Notes: generated from the sequence alone by a model not told the origin. Positions 33,749 to 45,616 are shown, numbered from the stretch's first letter. The stretch: DNA of 64,000 nt from Theristus sp. LFF4_11 (GCA_030248135.1 JASANC010001371.1:1-64000), one strand, 5' to 3'. Translations and numbers: made by a program.

Positions 33749-35239
33749 TCATTCATTGAGCTTCAGTGCCAGCAGCGTTTCCAGCTTCGTTATCCCCTCC
33801 TGAATGGTGTTCACCTGAAATACCCGGGTGTATATGACCAGTCTGCAAAGGTGCCCCAAATTGCGGTTCACCACACAGCCGTGCAAGCACAAAACAAAAG
33901 CAGTCGTTCACCCAAATGGTGTGCATTCCCAGTTCGGCAGCGTTCACCAAATTGCTTTGCGCGTCGTCCAAAAAGACGCACTCCCGCGGTGACTTGCGCA
34001 TCGCGTGCAGTGCGTGCTCGAAAATGCGTGCGTCTGGTTTGCGCAGGTGTAAACGGCACGACTCGAAGATCTGCAGCAAAACGTGCGATCAATGATCGAT
34101 TGCCCATTTAGCTAGTTCGACAAAAGCTTGTCAGGCACAGCAACCCGCCCCGGGATGTCATTTTGCCTGATGAACACAGCTGAGAGTCTGGTGCCTCTGT
34201 CCATGATCAACGGTGTTTACAGCGCATGACGTCTTAATATTAGGGTCGAATGAATAATCAACAATTCATGCAGCCGATCTCACCCCATCACAACATTCGC
34301 TGAAAGTCAACCGTGACAAAAAACTGACATGGTCGAAGAGATGCACGTGCCGCTGCAAGTACATGGCAGTTCTGCTCCTTTCTTCATCGAGCCAATAGTT
34401 GTTGGTGATGACGGCAGTGACAAAGCCGTGCGCCTTCAACCGTTGCACCGTGCGCAGCATTTCCGGGTACAACAGGTCGGTGCAGGTGTACACGCGTTCA
34501 GCGGATGTGAACGGACGCAGCGGTGATGGCAACGATGGGTGGTCGAACTGGAAATGCGTTTGACAACATTGCTGCACAACATTATACGTTGATTTGTTCG
34601 CAAGCTTCAATTACAGTCCATCTGGCTAATATATACAACCAGCTGATTGGTTGGTTGCACACACGGCAAACCTCGCCTCCACAACACCAACCAATCAGCT
34701 GGTTGTATATATTAGCCAGATAGACTGTAGATGTACTTCATTTTACTCAGTAAATTATGCGAAAACCAAGTGCAGCCTGCGCATGTACCATTTTCCTGAA
34801 ATGTTCACTGAACGTTTGCTGTTCGAATTGCGCAACGGAGACCTCGCCCAGTTCCACGGCGGCATACGCAGAGCGCACGCTCGGGTGCAGCCAACACGAC
34901 GCGATCGAGCCCACCGGCAAGCCATGTTTTGACTCAATGCCTGCGCAGTTTGCAGCACACAGTCAGGCTCTTTCACAATTTGCATTGAAATTCTCGCGCA
35001 AGCGGCGTCTATCATGGACAACGACAAGACTAGATGCGAAAAACAGCCGCCGAGTTCGTCCACCGCTGCGCACAACTGTTTCTATCGGGTGGCAATAAGA
35101 ATTCGAAGCAACGAGACGTCCACACACTTTTGAAATGCGCGTCAGCGAGCGTCGGCACGAGCACACCGGCCATGTCGAACAACACTGCTGAGAGTGGCGT
35201 GTCTTCGCTGCGTTCGTGCTGCATGTCTGTCGGCTGCAC
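33749..35239 (-). CDS. HAD-superfamily hydrolase, like the N-terminal domain of ACAD10 / EPHX2, five exons
   Basis: Minus-strand exons 35128-35239, 34789-34940, 34329-34547, 33912-34070 and 33749-33814 give 235 residues with agreeing phases. Motif I is VLFDMAGVLVP, with Asp residues in DxxGV form except that Gly is replaced by Ala (DMAGV). Motif II is TAVITNNYW, the lysine of motif III lies in LRKPDARIFEHAL, and motif IV is ECVFLDDAQSNL, followed by AAELGMHTIWVN. The order and spacing match the phosphatase-like domain at the start of ACAD10 and of soluble epoxide hydrolase. Here it is a stand-alone protein, since no dehydrogenase or hydrolase domain follows before the stop. The substrate cannot be predicted. 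It converges with SLC8B1, and an intron carries a pogo-like MITE. Confidence 0.85.
34614..34727. mobile_element. pogo-like MITE, copy 1 (114 bp)
   Basis: Near-perfect hairpin beginning CAGTCCATCTGGCTAATA and ending with its complement, flanked by TA on both sides. It contains the inner CAGCTG core next to CCAAT boxes. It lies in an intron of the HAD hydrolase gene. Confidence 0.85.
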
Positions 35240-35997
35240 TGTTCGTGGCTCAATGAAAACTGTGTGAGCCCTCGGAATTTAGGCCTGGCCAACACCAAGA
35301 ATTAGCGGTATGACTTTTCAATGAAATCCATGAATGTGCCGTGTCAGTGAACGGCTTCACTCGACCGTCATTGCAATTGAACTGCATTTCCACAGTGTTG
35401 CTGGGCAAACAGTTTGCCTGAATGCAGTGCACAATGGAACAGATACATCGAGTCTGAATTCTCAAAGTCTGATTTACTCTTTCAGTAGAACCACAAAAAA
35501 ACAGAATAGGCTATGTAAAAATGTGAAAATATTTTTCGAATGTTCATCACAAATATGGTCGATCTTGAAACAAAACACAGCACAGTAAAACACACAACAA
35601 CACTCTGGTAAGATAAAGTTTTTTAAGCAACATAAAAAGTCGCAACTGAAACATCGTTATCGCAACTAGTGTCATCATCTGAAAAACTTGCGATACAAGT
35701 GGTCGAAAACTTTACAATTTGTACACGTGCCGGAGTTGTGAAAATAAAATGCAACACGGAACAATTCAATATCTTTTATTTTGGTCCCGAGACTCAATGC
35801 GCGAATATATAGGTGAACAGTTTCATGCATGAGGCGGGAATTCAAAATTGGCAAAGTGATCCGAGTCCCCTAAATAGGGCCGAAGTAGAGTAGGGCTGGC
35901 CATTACGGAGCACTTTTTTGTGGGCAGTTTTGGGGGTGCTTTTTATGGGTGTACTTTTTGGCGCGCATAGTGAGTCAGGGGTGGAGGAGGGGGAGGG

Positions 35998-36110
35998 AGT
36001 TGATGTACAGGGTGTTTGTGCAGAGTGTACAGGGTGTGTGTGCAGAGTGTACAGGGTGTGTGCACAGAGTGTACAGGGTGTGTGCACAGAGTGTACAGGG
36101 TGTGCAGATA
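35998..36110. repeat. Minisatellite, 22-23-bp units, left arm
   Basis: About five units of GTGTGTGCACAGAGTGTACAG type. The inverted counterpart is at about 37376-37500. Confidence 0.75.
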
Positions 36111-36587
36111 GAGGTTCAAAGCGGTAGGAATTTCGCAATATGTTGGCAATGTTCCAAGGTTTGAATATACAGGGTGTGTACAAGCAGTACAGGGTGTGCA
36201 AATGGAGGTTCAAAGCAATAGGAATTTAGCTACAAGAATGTATTGGCGATGTTCCGACGTTTGAATATATAGGGTGCGCAAGCAGCACAGGGTATGCAAA
36301 TGAAGGTTAAAAGCGCCTTGTCCACATGGAATGTTGCAAGAAGAATGTGATGTAGCATGTTTAACATGGTGTTTAGCAACAATAATGTTTTGGCGCAGCT
36401 GCAAAATTTAAAAGTTAGCCTTTTATTGCTGTTTAGCATCCAAGGGCGTGGCTGCAATGTAACAATTCAATGTTTAAAAAGCGGATGCCAAGCCACTTTT
36501 TTTGAAGATTAAAAGCTATAAATTGTGAGCGATGCGTTGTTGCATGTATCATTTCAATTCTCGAAAATGTTTCTCTCTTCGAAATAT

Positions 36588-36743
36588 TGTGTGAACTTCG
36601 AGCTGCCGAGCCACTGCATGCGCCACATAGTGGACACGCACGTCAACGCGGGCCTCAAGACCATGAAAGGCCAGTTCCACCCGAGCGTAGAACTGGTCGA
36701 GCTGCTGAAACGCGTGCTGGCCGACGGCATCTACAAGCTCTCA
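36588..36743 (+). pseudogene. Exon-like fragment carried inside the foldback element
   Basis: A sharply bounded GC-rich block in AT-rich DNA reads without stops as NFELPSHCMRHIVDTHV, then NAGLKTMKGQFHPSVELV and LLKRVLADGIYKL. Composition and wobble-position G/C use match true exons of this window. I cannot name the source gene. The likeliest reading is a host exon captured by the transposon; alternatively it is a real exon of a gene whose other exons lie elsewhere. Confidence 0.45.
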
Positions 36744-36810
36744 AAAACAAAAAATCAACAAAAAAATGAAAAAAATACAAAAATACAAAAAGAGGCCTTT
36801 GGCCCAAATA

Positions 36811-37258
36811 CCGTATTACCTCTAATAAACCCCCATGGGGGTTTATTTCTTCAGCGACTTCTGGGGGTGGGGGTTTATTTTTTTGGGGGGGGGGCTTTAT
36901 TTTTGGGGGGGGGGGGTTTATTTGGAAACCATTTTTAGGAATGGGCAAAATGGCAAAAATTCCTTCCATGGCAGGAAGGAAGTCGCAGAAACTTCTACTC
37001 TACATAGAAATTTCCTTTTACAACAGCCTTTTGTAACAAAATTACCATTAACTTATCCATTTGGGGCCTTTGGTAGCACAGTTTCATCATTTTCACTGCA
37101 ACCAGCCACTGAATTCGCTGGGTATGTGTTTCAAACAGGTTTCAATAATCCCCCATGGGGGATTATTTTTGGGGGGGATTATTTGGAAACTTGTCGAGGG
37201 GGTGGGGGTTTATTTTTGGGGGGTTTAATTTGGGGGGGGTTTAATAGAGGTAATACGG
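36811..37258. mobile_element. TA-duplicating MITE (CCGTATTACC family), copy 3
   Basis: A 448-bp element with TA-CCGTATTACCTCTA and TAGAGGTAATACGG-TA ends, inverted relative to the 26-kb copy. The long glycine-rich open frame across it only reflects G runs. Confidence 0.82.
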
Positions 37259-38082
37259 TAAACTCTGGCCTTCGGGCCACATAAATTACATAGCTTCGTT
37301 AAACAGTATGCAGAAATGCTGACAGCATTTGTACCGTGCGTGCCAACACATTGCGAAATTCCTACCGCTCTGAACCTCCATCTGCACACCCTGTACACTC
37401 TGTGCACACACCCTGTAGCCTGTACACTCTGTGCACACACCCTGTACACTCTGCACACACACCCTGTGCACTCTGCACAAACACCCTGTACATCAACCCC
37501 CTCCCCCTCTTCCACCCCTGACTCACTATGCGCGCCAAAAAGTACACCCATAAAAAGCACCCCCAAAGCTGCCCACAAAAAAAGTGCTCCGTAATGGCCA
37601 GCCCTACTCTACTGGCCGAGTCACTCAGACGACTTTGAGTTGCCTGCACACGCACTGAGCCGCAGAATCTAAAAAACTGAAAATAATCGAATTAAGAAAA
37701 AACAGAGCACACAACAGCACACTCTATGAATTGACCGGAAAACTTATCGGAAACTGCTAGGACGTCATGATCATGAATAAACTGCGGTAAAACGAATTTA
37801 AGTATGAGCACAGTTGCACCCAATCACGCAGACTAGCAACGTCAACAGTCAACAGAGACTCCCGTTTCGTTTACTGCAACGGCGAATATGAACTCGGAAT
37901 CATGATCTTTGACTCCATCGACGAGATCAGCGGCACTGAAAACGTGTTTGATTTGACCTTCACATGTTTGAAATTCATTTGAACGTGTTTCTCTGAAATC
38001 AAATCTTGTGCTCTAAAACACGCACTTCGCATGCAGTTTGGACTTCCAGTTTGGCTGATCCCTTCAAGTAAAAAAAAATTAA

Positions 38083-40657
38083 CACCGTTTGCAAATAAGA
38101 GTGGGGGGGCCCTAGGAACATTCCGTGATACATGGAAAAGTTTTTAAACCAAGGGTGCAGGGACATTCTACTAATCAAGGCGCTTCAGGTTTACCCCCTG
38201 AGTACCCCCTGATTATGCCTATAAAGGTCGTTTTTAGGGTGCCGAAGTTGAAAAACCCTCGATTTTTTGCGATTTTTCGCAAAGTGTACCTTTTTAGCCC
38301 TACCGTATCTCGTAGTTGCACAGTTTCTGGAACCTCACACAGTATTCACGTGAAAGATCTTGCGGAGTTCTTTACGCCCCTGTATCAATGAGCCCTTGCA
38401 AGGGGGGTCCCTGAGGCGCTACGACGCTAGTTAAAATTACTTTTTTTTTAAATTACGCTATTTTTTAAAACATTTTTTTGAGCTCATAAACACAATTTTT
38501 CGATTTTCATTTTTGGTTCTACAGGGGGGTTTTCGGAGTCGCTGAATTCGAACCTGATCTTAGATTTTTGCCCCGAGCATTTTTTTTTGCCCTAAAATTG
38601 GGCAAAAACACATTTTTTTGCGTTTTCCAGTGTTTTTTTGGTTTTAATTTTTAATTTTAAGTGCGGATTTTTTTTAACAAAGCTGTTTTACAACAGCCTT
38701 ACACTGCTGTATCGGAATCAGTTTTGATATTTTGCAACTGACCACTTGCCCACCCAAAAAATGGGTAAAAAGTTGATTTTTTTGCTTTTTGCACACGTTT
38801 TCGTTTCACAGTAAAAAAATCAAGTTAGAAACAACTTGTAATTTTAATTTTTAGTTCTTCGTAGAGGGTTTCGGGGTCGCTGAATTCGAATCTGACCTTA
38901 GATTTTTGTCCCGGGCCTTTTTTTGTTTTAAAAGTTGGGCAAAAACACATTTTTATGCGTTTTCCAGTGGTTTTTTGATTCAATTTTTAATTTTAAATGC
39001 GGATTTTTTTTAACAAAGCTGTTTTATAACAGCCATACAACCGCTGTATCTGAATCTGTTTTAATATTTTGCAACTGACCACTTGTCCACTTAAAAAATG
39101 GGTAAAAAGTAGATTTTTTGCTTTTTGCACACGTTTTCGTTTCACAATGAAAAAATCAAATTAGAAACAACTTGTAATTTTAATTTTTAGTTTTCCAGGG
39201 AGGTTTTCAAGATTGCTGAATGCGAATCTGACCTTAGATTTTTGCCCCGGGCATTTTTATTGCTCTAAAAATAGGGCAAAAACACATTTTTATGCGTTTT
39301 CCAGTGGTTTTTTGTTTTAATTTTTAGTTTTAAATGTAGAGTTGTTTAAAAAACAGTTTCATAACAACCTTACAACCGCTGTAAGGCTGTTATGAAACTG
39401 TTTTTTAATCAACTCTACATTTAAAACTAAAAATTAAAACAAAAAACCACTGGAAAACGCATAAAAATGTGTTTTTGCCCCATTTTTAGAGCAATAAAAA
39501 AGCCCGGGACAAAAATCTAAGGTCAGATTCAAATTCAGCAATCTTGAAAACCCCCCTGGAGAACTAAAAATTAAAATTACAAGTTGTTTCTAACTTGATT
39601 TTTTCACTGTGAAACGAAAACGTGTGCAAAAAGCAAAAAAATCAACTTTTTACCCATTTTTTAGATGGACAAGTGGTCAGTTGCAAAATATCAAAACTGA
39701 TTCAAATACAGCGGTTGTATGGCTGTTATAAAACAGCTTTGTTAAAAAAATCCGCACTTAAAATTAAAAATTAAAACAAAAAACCACTGGAGAACGCATA
39801 AAAATGTGTTTTTGCTCAACTTTTAAAGCAAAAAAAGTCCCGGGACAAAAATCTAAGGTCAGATTTAAATTCAGCGACCTCGAAACATTCCATGTAGAAT
39901 TAAAAATTAAAATTACAAGTTGTTTCTAATTTGATTTTTTTACTGTGAAACGAAAACGTGTGCAAAAAGCAAAAAAAATCAACTTTTTACCCATTTTTTG
40001 GGCGGGCAAGTGGTCAGTTGCAAAATATCAAAACTGATTCCGATACAGCGGTTGTAAGGGTGTTGTAAAACAGCTTTGTTAAAAAATCCGCACTTAAAAT
40101 TAAAAATTAAAACAAAAAAACACTGGAAAACGCAAAAAAATGTGTTTTTGCCTAATTTTAGGGCAAAAAAATGCCCGGGGCAAAAATCTAAGATCAGATT
40201 CGAATTCAGCGACCCCGAAAACCCCCCTGTAGAACCAAAAATGAAAATCGAAAAATTGTGTTTATGAGCTTAAAAAATGTTTTAAAAAATAGCGTAATTT
40301 TAAAAAAAAAGTAATTTTAACTAGCGTCGTAGCGCCTCAGGGACCCCCCTTGCAAGGGCTCATTGATACAGCGCCTTAAAGAACTCCGCAAGATCTTTCA
40401 CGTGAATATTGTGTGAGGTTCCAGAAACTGTGCAACTACGAGATACGGTAGGGCTAAAAAGGTACACTTTGCGAAAAATCGCAAAAAATCGAGGGTTTTT
40501 CAACTTCCGCACCCTAAAAACGACCTTTATAGGCATAATCAGGGGGTACTCAGGGGGTAAACCTGAAGCGCCTTGATTAGTAGAATGTCCCTGCACCCTT
40601 GGTTTAAAAACTTTCCCATGTAGCGCTAGACCCCCCCACTCTTATTTGCAAACGGTG
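38083..40657. mobile_element. 2.6-kb near-perfect palindrome flanked by TTAA
   Basis: Two arms of about 1.29 kb meet at about 39377 with a loop of only a few bases. The termini are CACCGTTTGCAAATAAG, and TTAA flanks both sides (38079-38082 and 40658-40661), the target used by piggyBac-type transposons. Inside each arm a unit of roughly 330 bases is repeated about three times (GCACACGTTTTCGTTTCAC recurs near 38791, 39127 and on the mirror side). No transposase frame exists. A transcript through it would fold into a very long hairpin. Confidence 0.85.
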
Positions 40658-40769
40658 TTAAAAGTTCACCAAAATGAAATTCTCGTGTATGTGGCTGAAA
40701 AACTGTTTGTCAATCAAATGACGTCATTTCAGTGCAACACGTTCGAATGAACAGGCTATCCCTAATATA

Positions 40770-40985
40770 ACATGATCTTACATTTTGGTTCTGCAACTCA
40801 ATGCGCGCATAGACAGCTAAACAGTTTCATGCAGGACGTGGGAATTCAAAATTGGTAAAGTGATCCGAGTCCCCTACATGGGGCAGAGTCACTTAGGCGA
40901 CTTTGAATTGCCACATAAAGAATGAAACTAGTTTCCTTTCCACGTCTGCACACACATTCAGTCACAGAACTTAAAAAAATTGATA
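40770..40985. repeat. Dispersed repeat R, further copy
   Basis: Carries the same ATTTTGGTTCTGC, GATCCGAGTCCCCTA and CACTTAGGCGACTTTG blocks as the copy at 32056-32251. Confidence 0.65.
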
Positions 40986-42913
40986 ATACCTGTATAGGCA
41001 ACATTCTGATCCCATCCCGGCTTCGACCAAGTGTGCTCACGAACTCTCCGTCGCACGTCCATGCTTTCGTAGGCTGACAAAAGTGTGCATATTAAAATAA
41101 AACTGACTATAAAACTGGAAACGCTGTTCATTTCTGACAAATGCAACCCTAAACGCACCCCATAAATGATAGACGCAATATAGTTGGCCAATCTGTGAGA
41201 ACCACCCGCCGACGTCTTGGTTGTGGTCACGACGATATGTGATGCCCTTCACCCAATTGTTGCCCCATTCGATCATTTGCCCCGGCTGTGTTAAACACAA
41301 ACTTTGCACAATTTCCTACTCGCATTATATGAATTATTTCTTCATGGATTACAAGAGCGCACAGCTCATGCGAAGGAGTGTCCAAAAAACTGCAGTTGCG
41401 AAGCAATATGAGCGAGCTCAGCTGGTTACAACATGCACGTGTGATTAGTTCTGCGACTAAAAAAGATAGATAAGAAATCCAGTTTGATGCTTGACGCAGC
41501 AATTGAAAATTACTAAAGTTACCATACACGACAGTCACTTATGCACGTTTGATTTAATGCATCAAGGACAAAACTATTTTCCGTTCCACACCTGCATGCA
41601 AACGTCATGAGTCGCAGCGCCGAAAAAAAGACAATAAATCGCACACCTTGAGCACATATGAACGGAGGTCATAGATGTGTTTGTCAGAGCGTGGCTGAGG
41701 GTCTCCCCAATAGCTAAACGAGCGCATGATCACAGAACGACGAACACGGCACAGCTTGCCCACATCCGATTCCAGCTGCTTCACGTCCTGTGTTTTTAGC
41801 AGTAACAGTCGGACAGACAACTCGTAAAGCGATTTTTTCGCTTCCTACAGTCAAACTCTAAACTATGGGCAATCAGCTGATTGGTTGACGATCACGTGCT
41901 GCTTGCGTTCTGTGCAGGCATTGCTGTCCGGTACAGAAAGCATGCATCTCACATCCGTCCACGTGATATCCAAACCAACCAATCAGTTGATTGCCCAGAT
42001 AATTTAGAGTTCGACTGTGGAACTGCTCTACTTTCACACTTGAGCTACCACAAACGAACCGAGTCAGTCAGGCGCAGCTCTAGGATGTTGTCGGTGTCAG
42101 CGAAACCATTCTTATACCGGTAGATGTGAACTGAAAATGTCGTCAAATCGGTAATCTGTTGAAAAATGTGGTCCGATGAAAAAATACGTTTTGTGGCTTG
42201 TAAGAAAGAAGACGCAGCACAAAAGCGATTTGATCTGAATAGTTTTTCTTGCCATCCCTGAACGCGTCGAAAATGTGTGTGTGTGGAATGGAATTGCTAA
42301 CCAGCCTGGTCCTGATCTCCAAAGGCCGATCGAAACCCGCCGACCAATTCGAATCCTTCACATTTCGCGCTCAACTTCTTTACGCTTTGTTCTCTGTGCA
42401 CCAATATTGAAACATAAATCGTTGTCAGAAATTGCTTGGAATTGTTCTTTTTTGAAACGAACAGAAAAAACGGAACGTTCTCATTCCACTAACTGTAATT
42501 TGAAGAAGTCCTCCAATCGACCTGGCTGAACGTAATGCCCTAAAAACAGAATGTTTGGCAAGTTATTTTTTGAAAAATGCACGGTTTTCGCTTCAACGGT
42601 CAACCAGACAATGAAAATTGGTACTCACGCACGTATTCGTAAAGATACGTGGAATCGGACAACATTGACGAATGTGAATGTTTGGTGGCCTCCCTACCGC
42701 CCCATAAACATCTGAAACACACAGACAGTAATCAAAGCATGAAAACAATGGTAAGCGCAAACTTTTACACTTAACATTGGCAGAAACTAAAAACTTTATG
42801 CAAAAAAAAACTTGAATTTTAAAGCACCGATTCGCAGCAACTGACCTGGAGGGGCAGGCGATTGCTGCATTCTTGAGTTGTGAACTTGAGCGGCAAAAGT
42901 GGGACAACTGTTT
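40958..42913 (-). CDS. Possible multi-exon gene, product not identified
   Basis: Several minus-strand segments have good acceptors and donors: 42846-42913 (GCAGCAATCGC-containing, ends CPSR), 42633-42711 (reads SHSSMLSDSTYLYEY), about 42483-42539 (GITFSQVDWRTSSNY), a stretch near 42190-42330 (HIFDAFRDGKKNYSDQIAF), one near 42080-42150 (HIYRYKNGFADTDNILEL), 41651-41788 (DVKQLESDVGKL, later MRSFSYWGDPQPRSDKH) and 41200-41309 (MIEWGNNWVKGITYRRDH). The first three agree in phase; the later junctions do not all agree, so the model is incomplete or the gene is damaged. A hydrophobic stretch near 41100 could be a membrane segment. I cannot assign a family. Confidence 0.35.
41848..42017. mobile_element. 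pogo-like MITE, copy 2 (170 bp)
   Basis: Left end TA-CAGTCAAACTCTAAA, right end TTTAGAGTTCGACTG. Subterminal CAATCAGCTGATTGG on the left and its near complement on the right. It lies between two possible exons of the candidate gene. Confidence 0.82.
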
Positions 42914-43162
42914 CTGAATGAAAATGACTCAAATCAAATTAATTGTATTTCTACAAAGACCAGCAACTACATCACATCGTGAATTTTTGTGCATAAATCG
43001 TCGTTTTCATGGCATAAAGTACCACGAATGTCGTTTTCGTTATCATTGATTATTTGTTTAAAACGCGTGACAAAATGCGAATACGGCACCGCTTCTTTCT
43101 GCCATTGTTTTTCGAAAAACTTACTGGTAGCATTCGAAAAACTGAATAATGACCCAGTACTT

Positions 43163-44202
43163 TATTATCTAAAAATGCGGGAGACGCATATAAAAGGAGG
43201 AATATGGCCTTGTGTAAGCAGTGAAAGACTTGGCTCGACAACGCTTTTCAAGTCTCTGATGTGGTACACACGGATACAAGTACATAAGAGTCATATTTTT
43301 GCGCCGCGTTTGTTGTTTAAAAGCTTGCTGAAAAGCGTAAAAACTTTGAAGTTATCTAGATATTTTTCAATTGTCCTCTTCAGTTTAGTCTAAAATCACA
43401 TCATGTGCGAAATTCTGTACAGCATGGCCGAATAAATAAGGCAGTCCATCAAGGCGGGATTAGTCGCTGACTAGGAGTTGTCTTTTTCAAAAATGCCAAC
43501 ATAATTTCCAATCATGTGTGCAAGGGAGAAAGACTGAACAGAATAATACGGATAATCCATTAGTTTAAAAAAACGCGTCAAATTTGGCATACAATTTGGT
43601 TTCTGAACTTCTTTTTCTTTCATTCAAAATTCGCGCGCTCCTTGCACCCTGAAAAAAGCTGCCATGTTTAATCGGCTACACTGTAAATTCTGTGCAAAAA
43701 ACAGAAACATCAGAGATTGCAAAACATTGCTGCATGTAGCTTTATCGTTGTTGCTAACGTACGCACCGCTGTGCATACAGCAGCACCAGTGCAAAAAGTG
43801 TTGTCTTCCGTTGATTTTCACCCTTTTTACCAAACTCTTGTGACAGGATAAACCGGTGAGTCATTGCCACAGAAGGAGACCTTGCGTTCCCAATGCCTCT
43901 GCGATACACTTTGTGCAAACCAGTGTCAGCGATCTAAAGTCTGATCGTTATTTTAGTGGTTTTAGAGGTCGCTAAATGCTAGAAAAAAGCAAATGTGAAA
44001 GTTTCATTTGTCTACAATGTACGAGGGTTGCCACTTGCAACCGAAATAAAGAATAAACGGCGCAAAAATATGACTCTTATGTACTTGTATCCGTGTGTAC
44101 CACATCAGAGACTTGAAAAGCGTTGTCGAGCCAAGTCTTTCACTGCTTACACAAGGCCATATTCCTCCTTTTATATGCGTCTCCCGCATTTTTAGATAAT
44201 AT
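43163..44202. mobile_element. Foldback element with 140-bp arms
   Basis: The arms 43163-43305 and about 44063-44202 are nearly perfect inverted copies starting TTATCTAAAAATGCGGGAG. Each carries ATATAAAAGG, a good TATA box, pointing inward. Part of the centre (43413-43672) is another dispersed repeat. The short peptide readable in both arms is not a gene. Confidence 0.65.
43413..43672. repeat. Dispersed repeat Z, copy 1
   Basis: About 260 bases match 59083-59337 in inverted orientation. The shared blocks are GGCCGAATAAATAAGGC at one edge and GAGCGCGCGAATTTT-like sequence at the other. Confidence 0.7.
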
Positions 44203-44543
44203 TCTGACTTTTACATAAGCCCCAAAGGTTGGACCAAAATCACAATACGTTGGTCACACATTCTTCTAAACCCCAGACAACTCAGGTTTTTCATTTTTCG
44301 TTTTTTAGGCCAATTTTGTTTATGCTATTTCTACGGCCGATTCGCCCAAAATCGTCACGATTCAGTACCTAGAATTGCTCACACAAGAAAACTGACCCAA
44401 AAGCCGTGATCGGCGCAATGAATTACCATGGAAAACACCAACTTCTTGTTTTTCATTTCTGGACCGGTTTCACTAAATTCCACGGCCGATTCGCCCGAAA
44501 TCGTCACGATTCGGTATCTAGAGTTGCTCACATAAAAAAACTA

Positions 44544-45341
44544 CAGTCGAACTCAATAAAATGTGGAATCAGCTGATTGGTCGGCCGAGGGGAGGCTGCT
44601 CACACTCCGCACCCTTCTTTTTTCGTGGATCTGGATTTTATTGAATCGTGTTTCTTTTGAATGAGTGTGAATTTCCAGCACCCTTTTCATGCTAAAAATA
44701 AACTCAAAAGGTTGGAGAACTGCGAAATTCAATTTTTTTTTATTCAACAGCTCAAAATGCATTTTTTACTGACGACGACGACGACGACGACGACGACGTC
44801 GTCGCTTAATTTTTACGTGTGAACTGAAAGACAAAAGCCTGAAATGAGTGCGCTGTGTAGCCAGATGAAGGGGGTTTCATTCCTAGCTGACCGATCGACA
44901 TGCGTCCGCAATTAAAAAAAAATGCGTTCCGACTTCGCGGACGACGACGACACGACGACTTTGCTTTCATTTTTCATTTTCACCGTCTTCAAGTTGTTTT
45001 TGGTAAGCTGCTGTGTTCATTTACTTGGTGCACGCAGCAAACCATGCACAGCGCACTCCTTTCAGGCTTTTATTTTTCAGTCCACACGCAAAAATTAAGC
45101 GACGACGTCGTCGTCGTCATTAAACAAAAAATACATTTTGAGTTGAGCTGTGGAATAAAAATTTTCTGAATTTCGCGGTTTCTAACCTTTGAGTTTATTT
45201 TTAGCACAAAAAGGGTGCTGGAAATTCATAAAAACACGTTTCAATAAAATCCAAATCCACGAAAAAAGAACGGGGCGGAGTGTGAGCAGCCTCCGCTCGG
45301 TCGACCAATCAGCTGATTCCACATTTTAGTGAGTTCGACTG
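44544..45341. mobile_element. pogo-like MITE, copy 3 (798 bp)
   Basis: Long inverted repeats start CAGTCGAACTCAATAAAAT, with AATCAGCTGATTGG close behind, flanked by TA. GAC/GTC trinucleotide runs (44770-44803 and 45103-45119) sit symmetrically in the arms. It is inserted in the satellite. Confidence 0.88.
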
Positions 45342-45616
45342 TAACACAAAATCTGTGATCAGTGTATTTAATTACCATGGAAAACACCGTATTTTTGTTT
45401 TTCATTTCTGGACCGATTTCGCCAATTTCCACGGCCGATTCGCCCGAAATCGTCACGATTCAATATCTAGAGTTGCTCACATAAAAACTAACCCAAAATC
45501 CGTGATCAGCGCATTGAATTACCCTGGAAAACACCCTTTTCTTATTTTTCGTTTCTGGACCGATTTAGCCAATTTCCACTGCCGATTCGCCCGAAATCGT
45601 CACGATTCAGCATCTA

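Larger units (their letters stand above)
35884..37613. mobile_element. Foldback element with minisatellite arms and an exon-like insert
   Basis: Inverted arms of about 240 bases start AGTAGAGTAGGGCTGGCC and contain tandem 22-23-bp units of the type GTGTACAGGGTGTGTGC (35998-36110 and 37376-37500). The flanking duplication is GGCCGA (35878-35883 and 37614-37619), inside a copy of dispersed repeat R. The interior holds a GC-rich, protein-like stretch (36588-36743) and a whole CCGTATTACC MITE (36811-37258). No transposase was seen. Confidence 0.78.

Noticed and set aside
36835..37284. 149-codon glycine-rich frame
   Set aside because: It is produced by G runs of the CCGTATTACC MITE and has a counterpart in the inverse orientation at 26.2 kb.
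38125..38391. 88-codon frame in the left palindrome arm and its mirror at 40360-40596
   Set aside because: Both are the same inverted-repeat DNA, lie next to AT-rich repeats and show no domain; treated as part of the element.
41200..42913. Assignment of the minus-strand candidate gene to TMEM231 or another ciliary membrane protein
   Set aside because: Only scattered short resemblances could be seen by eye and exon phases do not all agree, so no family is claimed.
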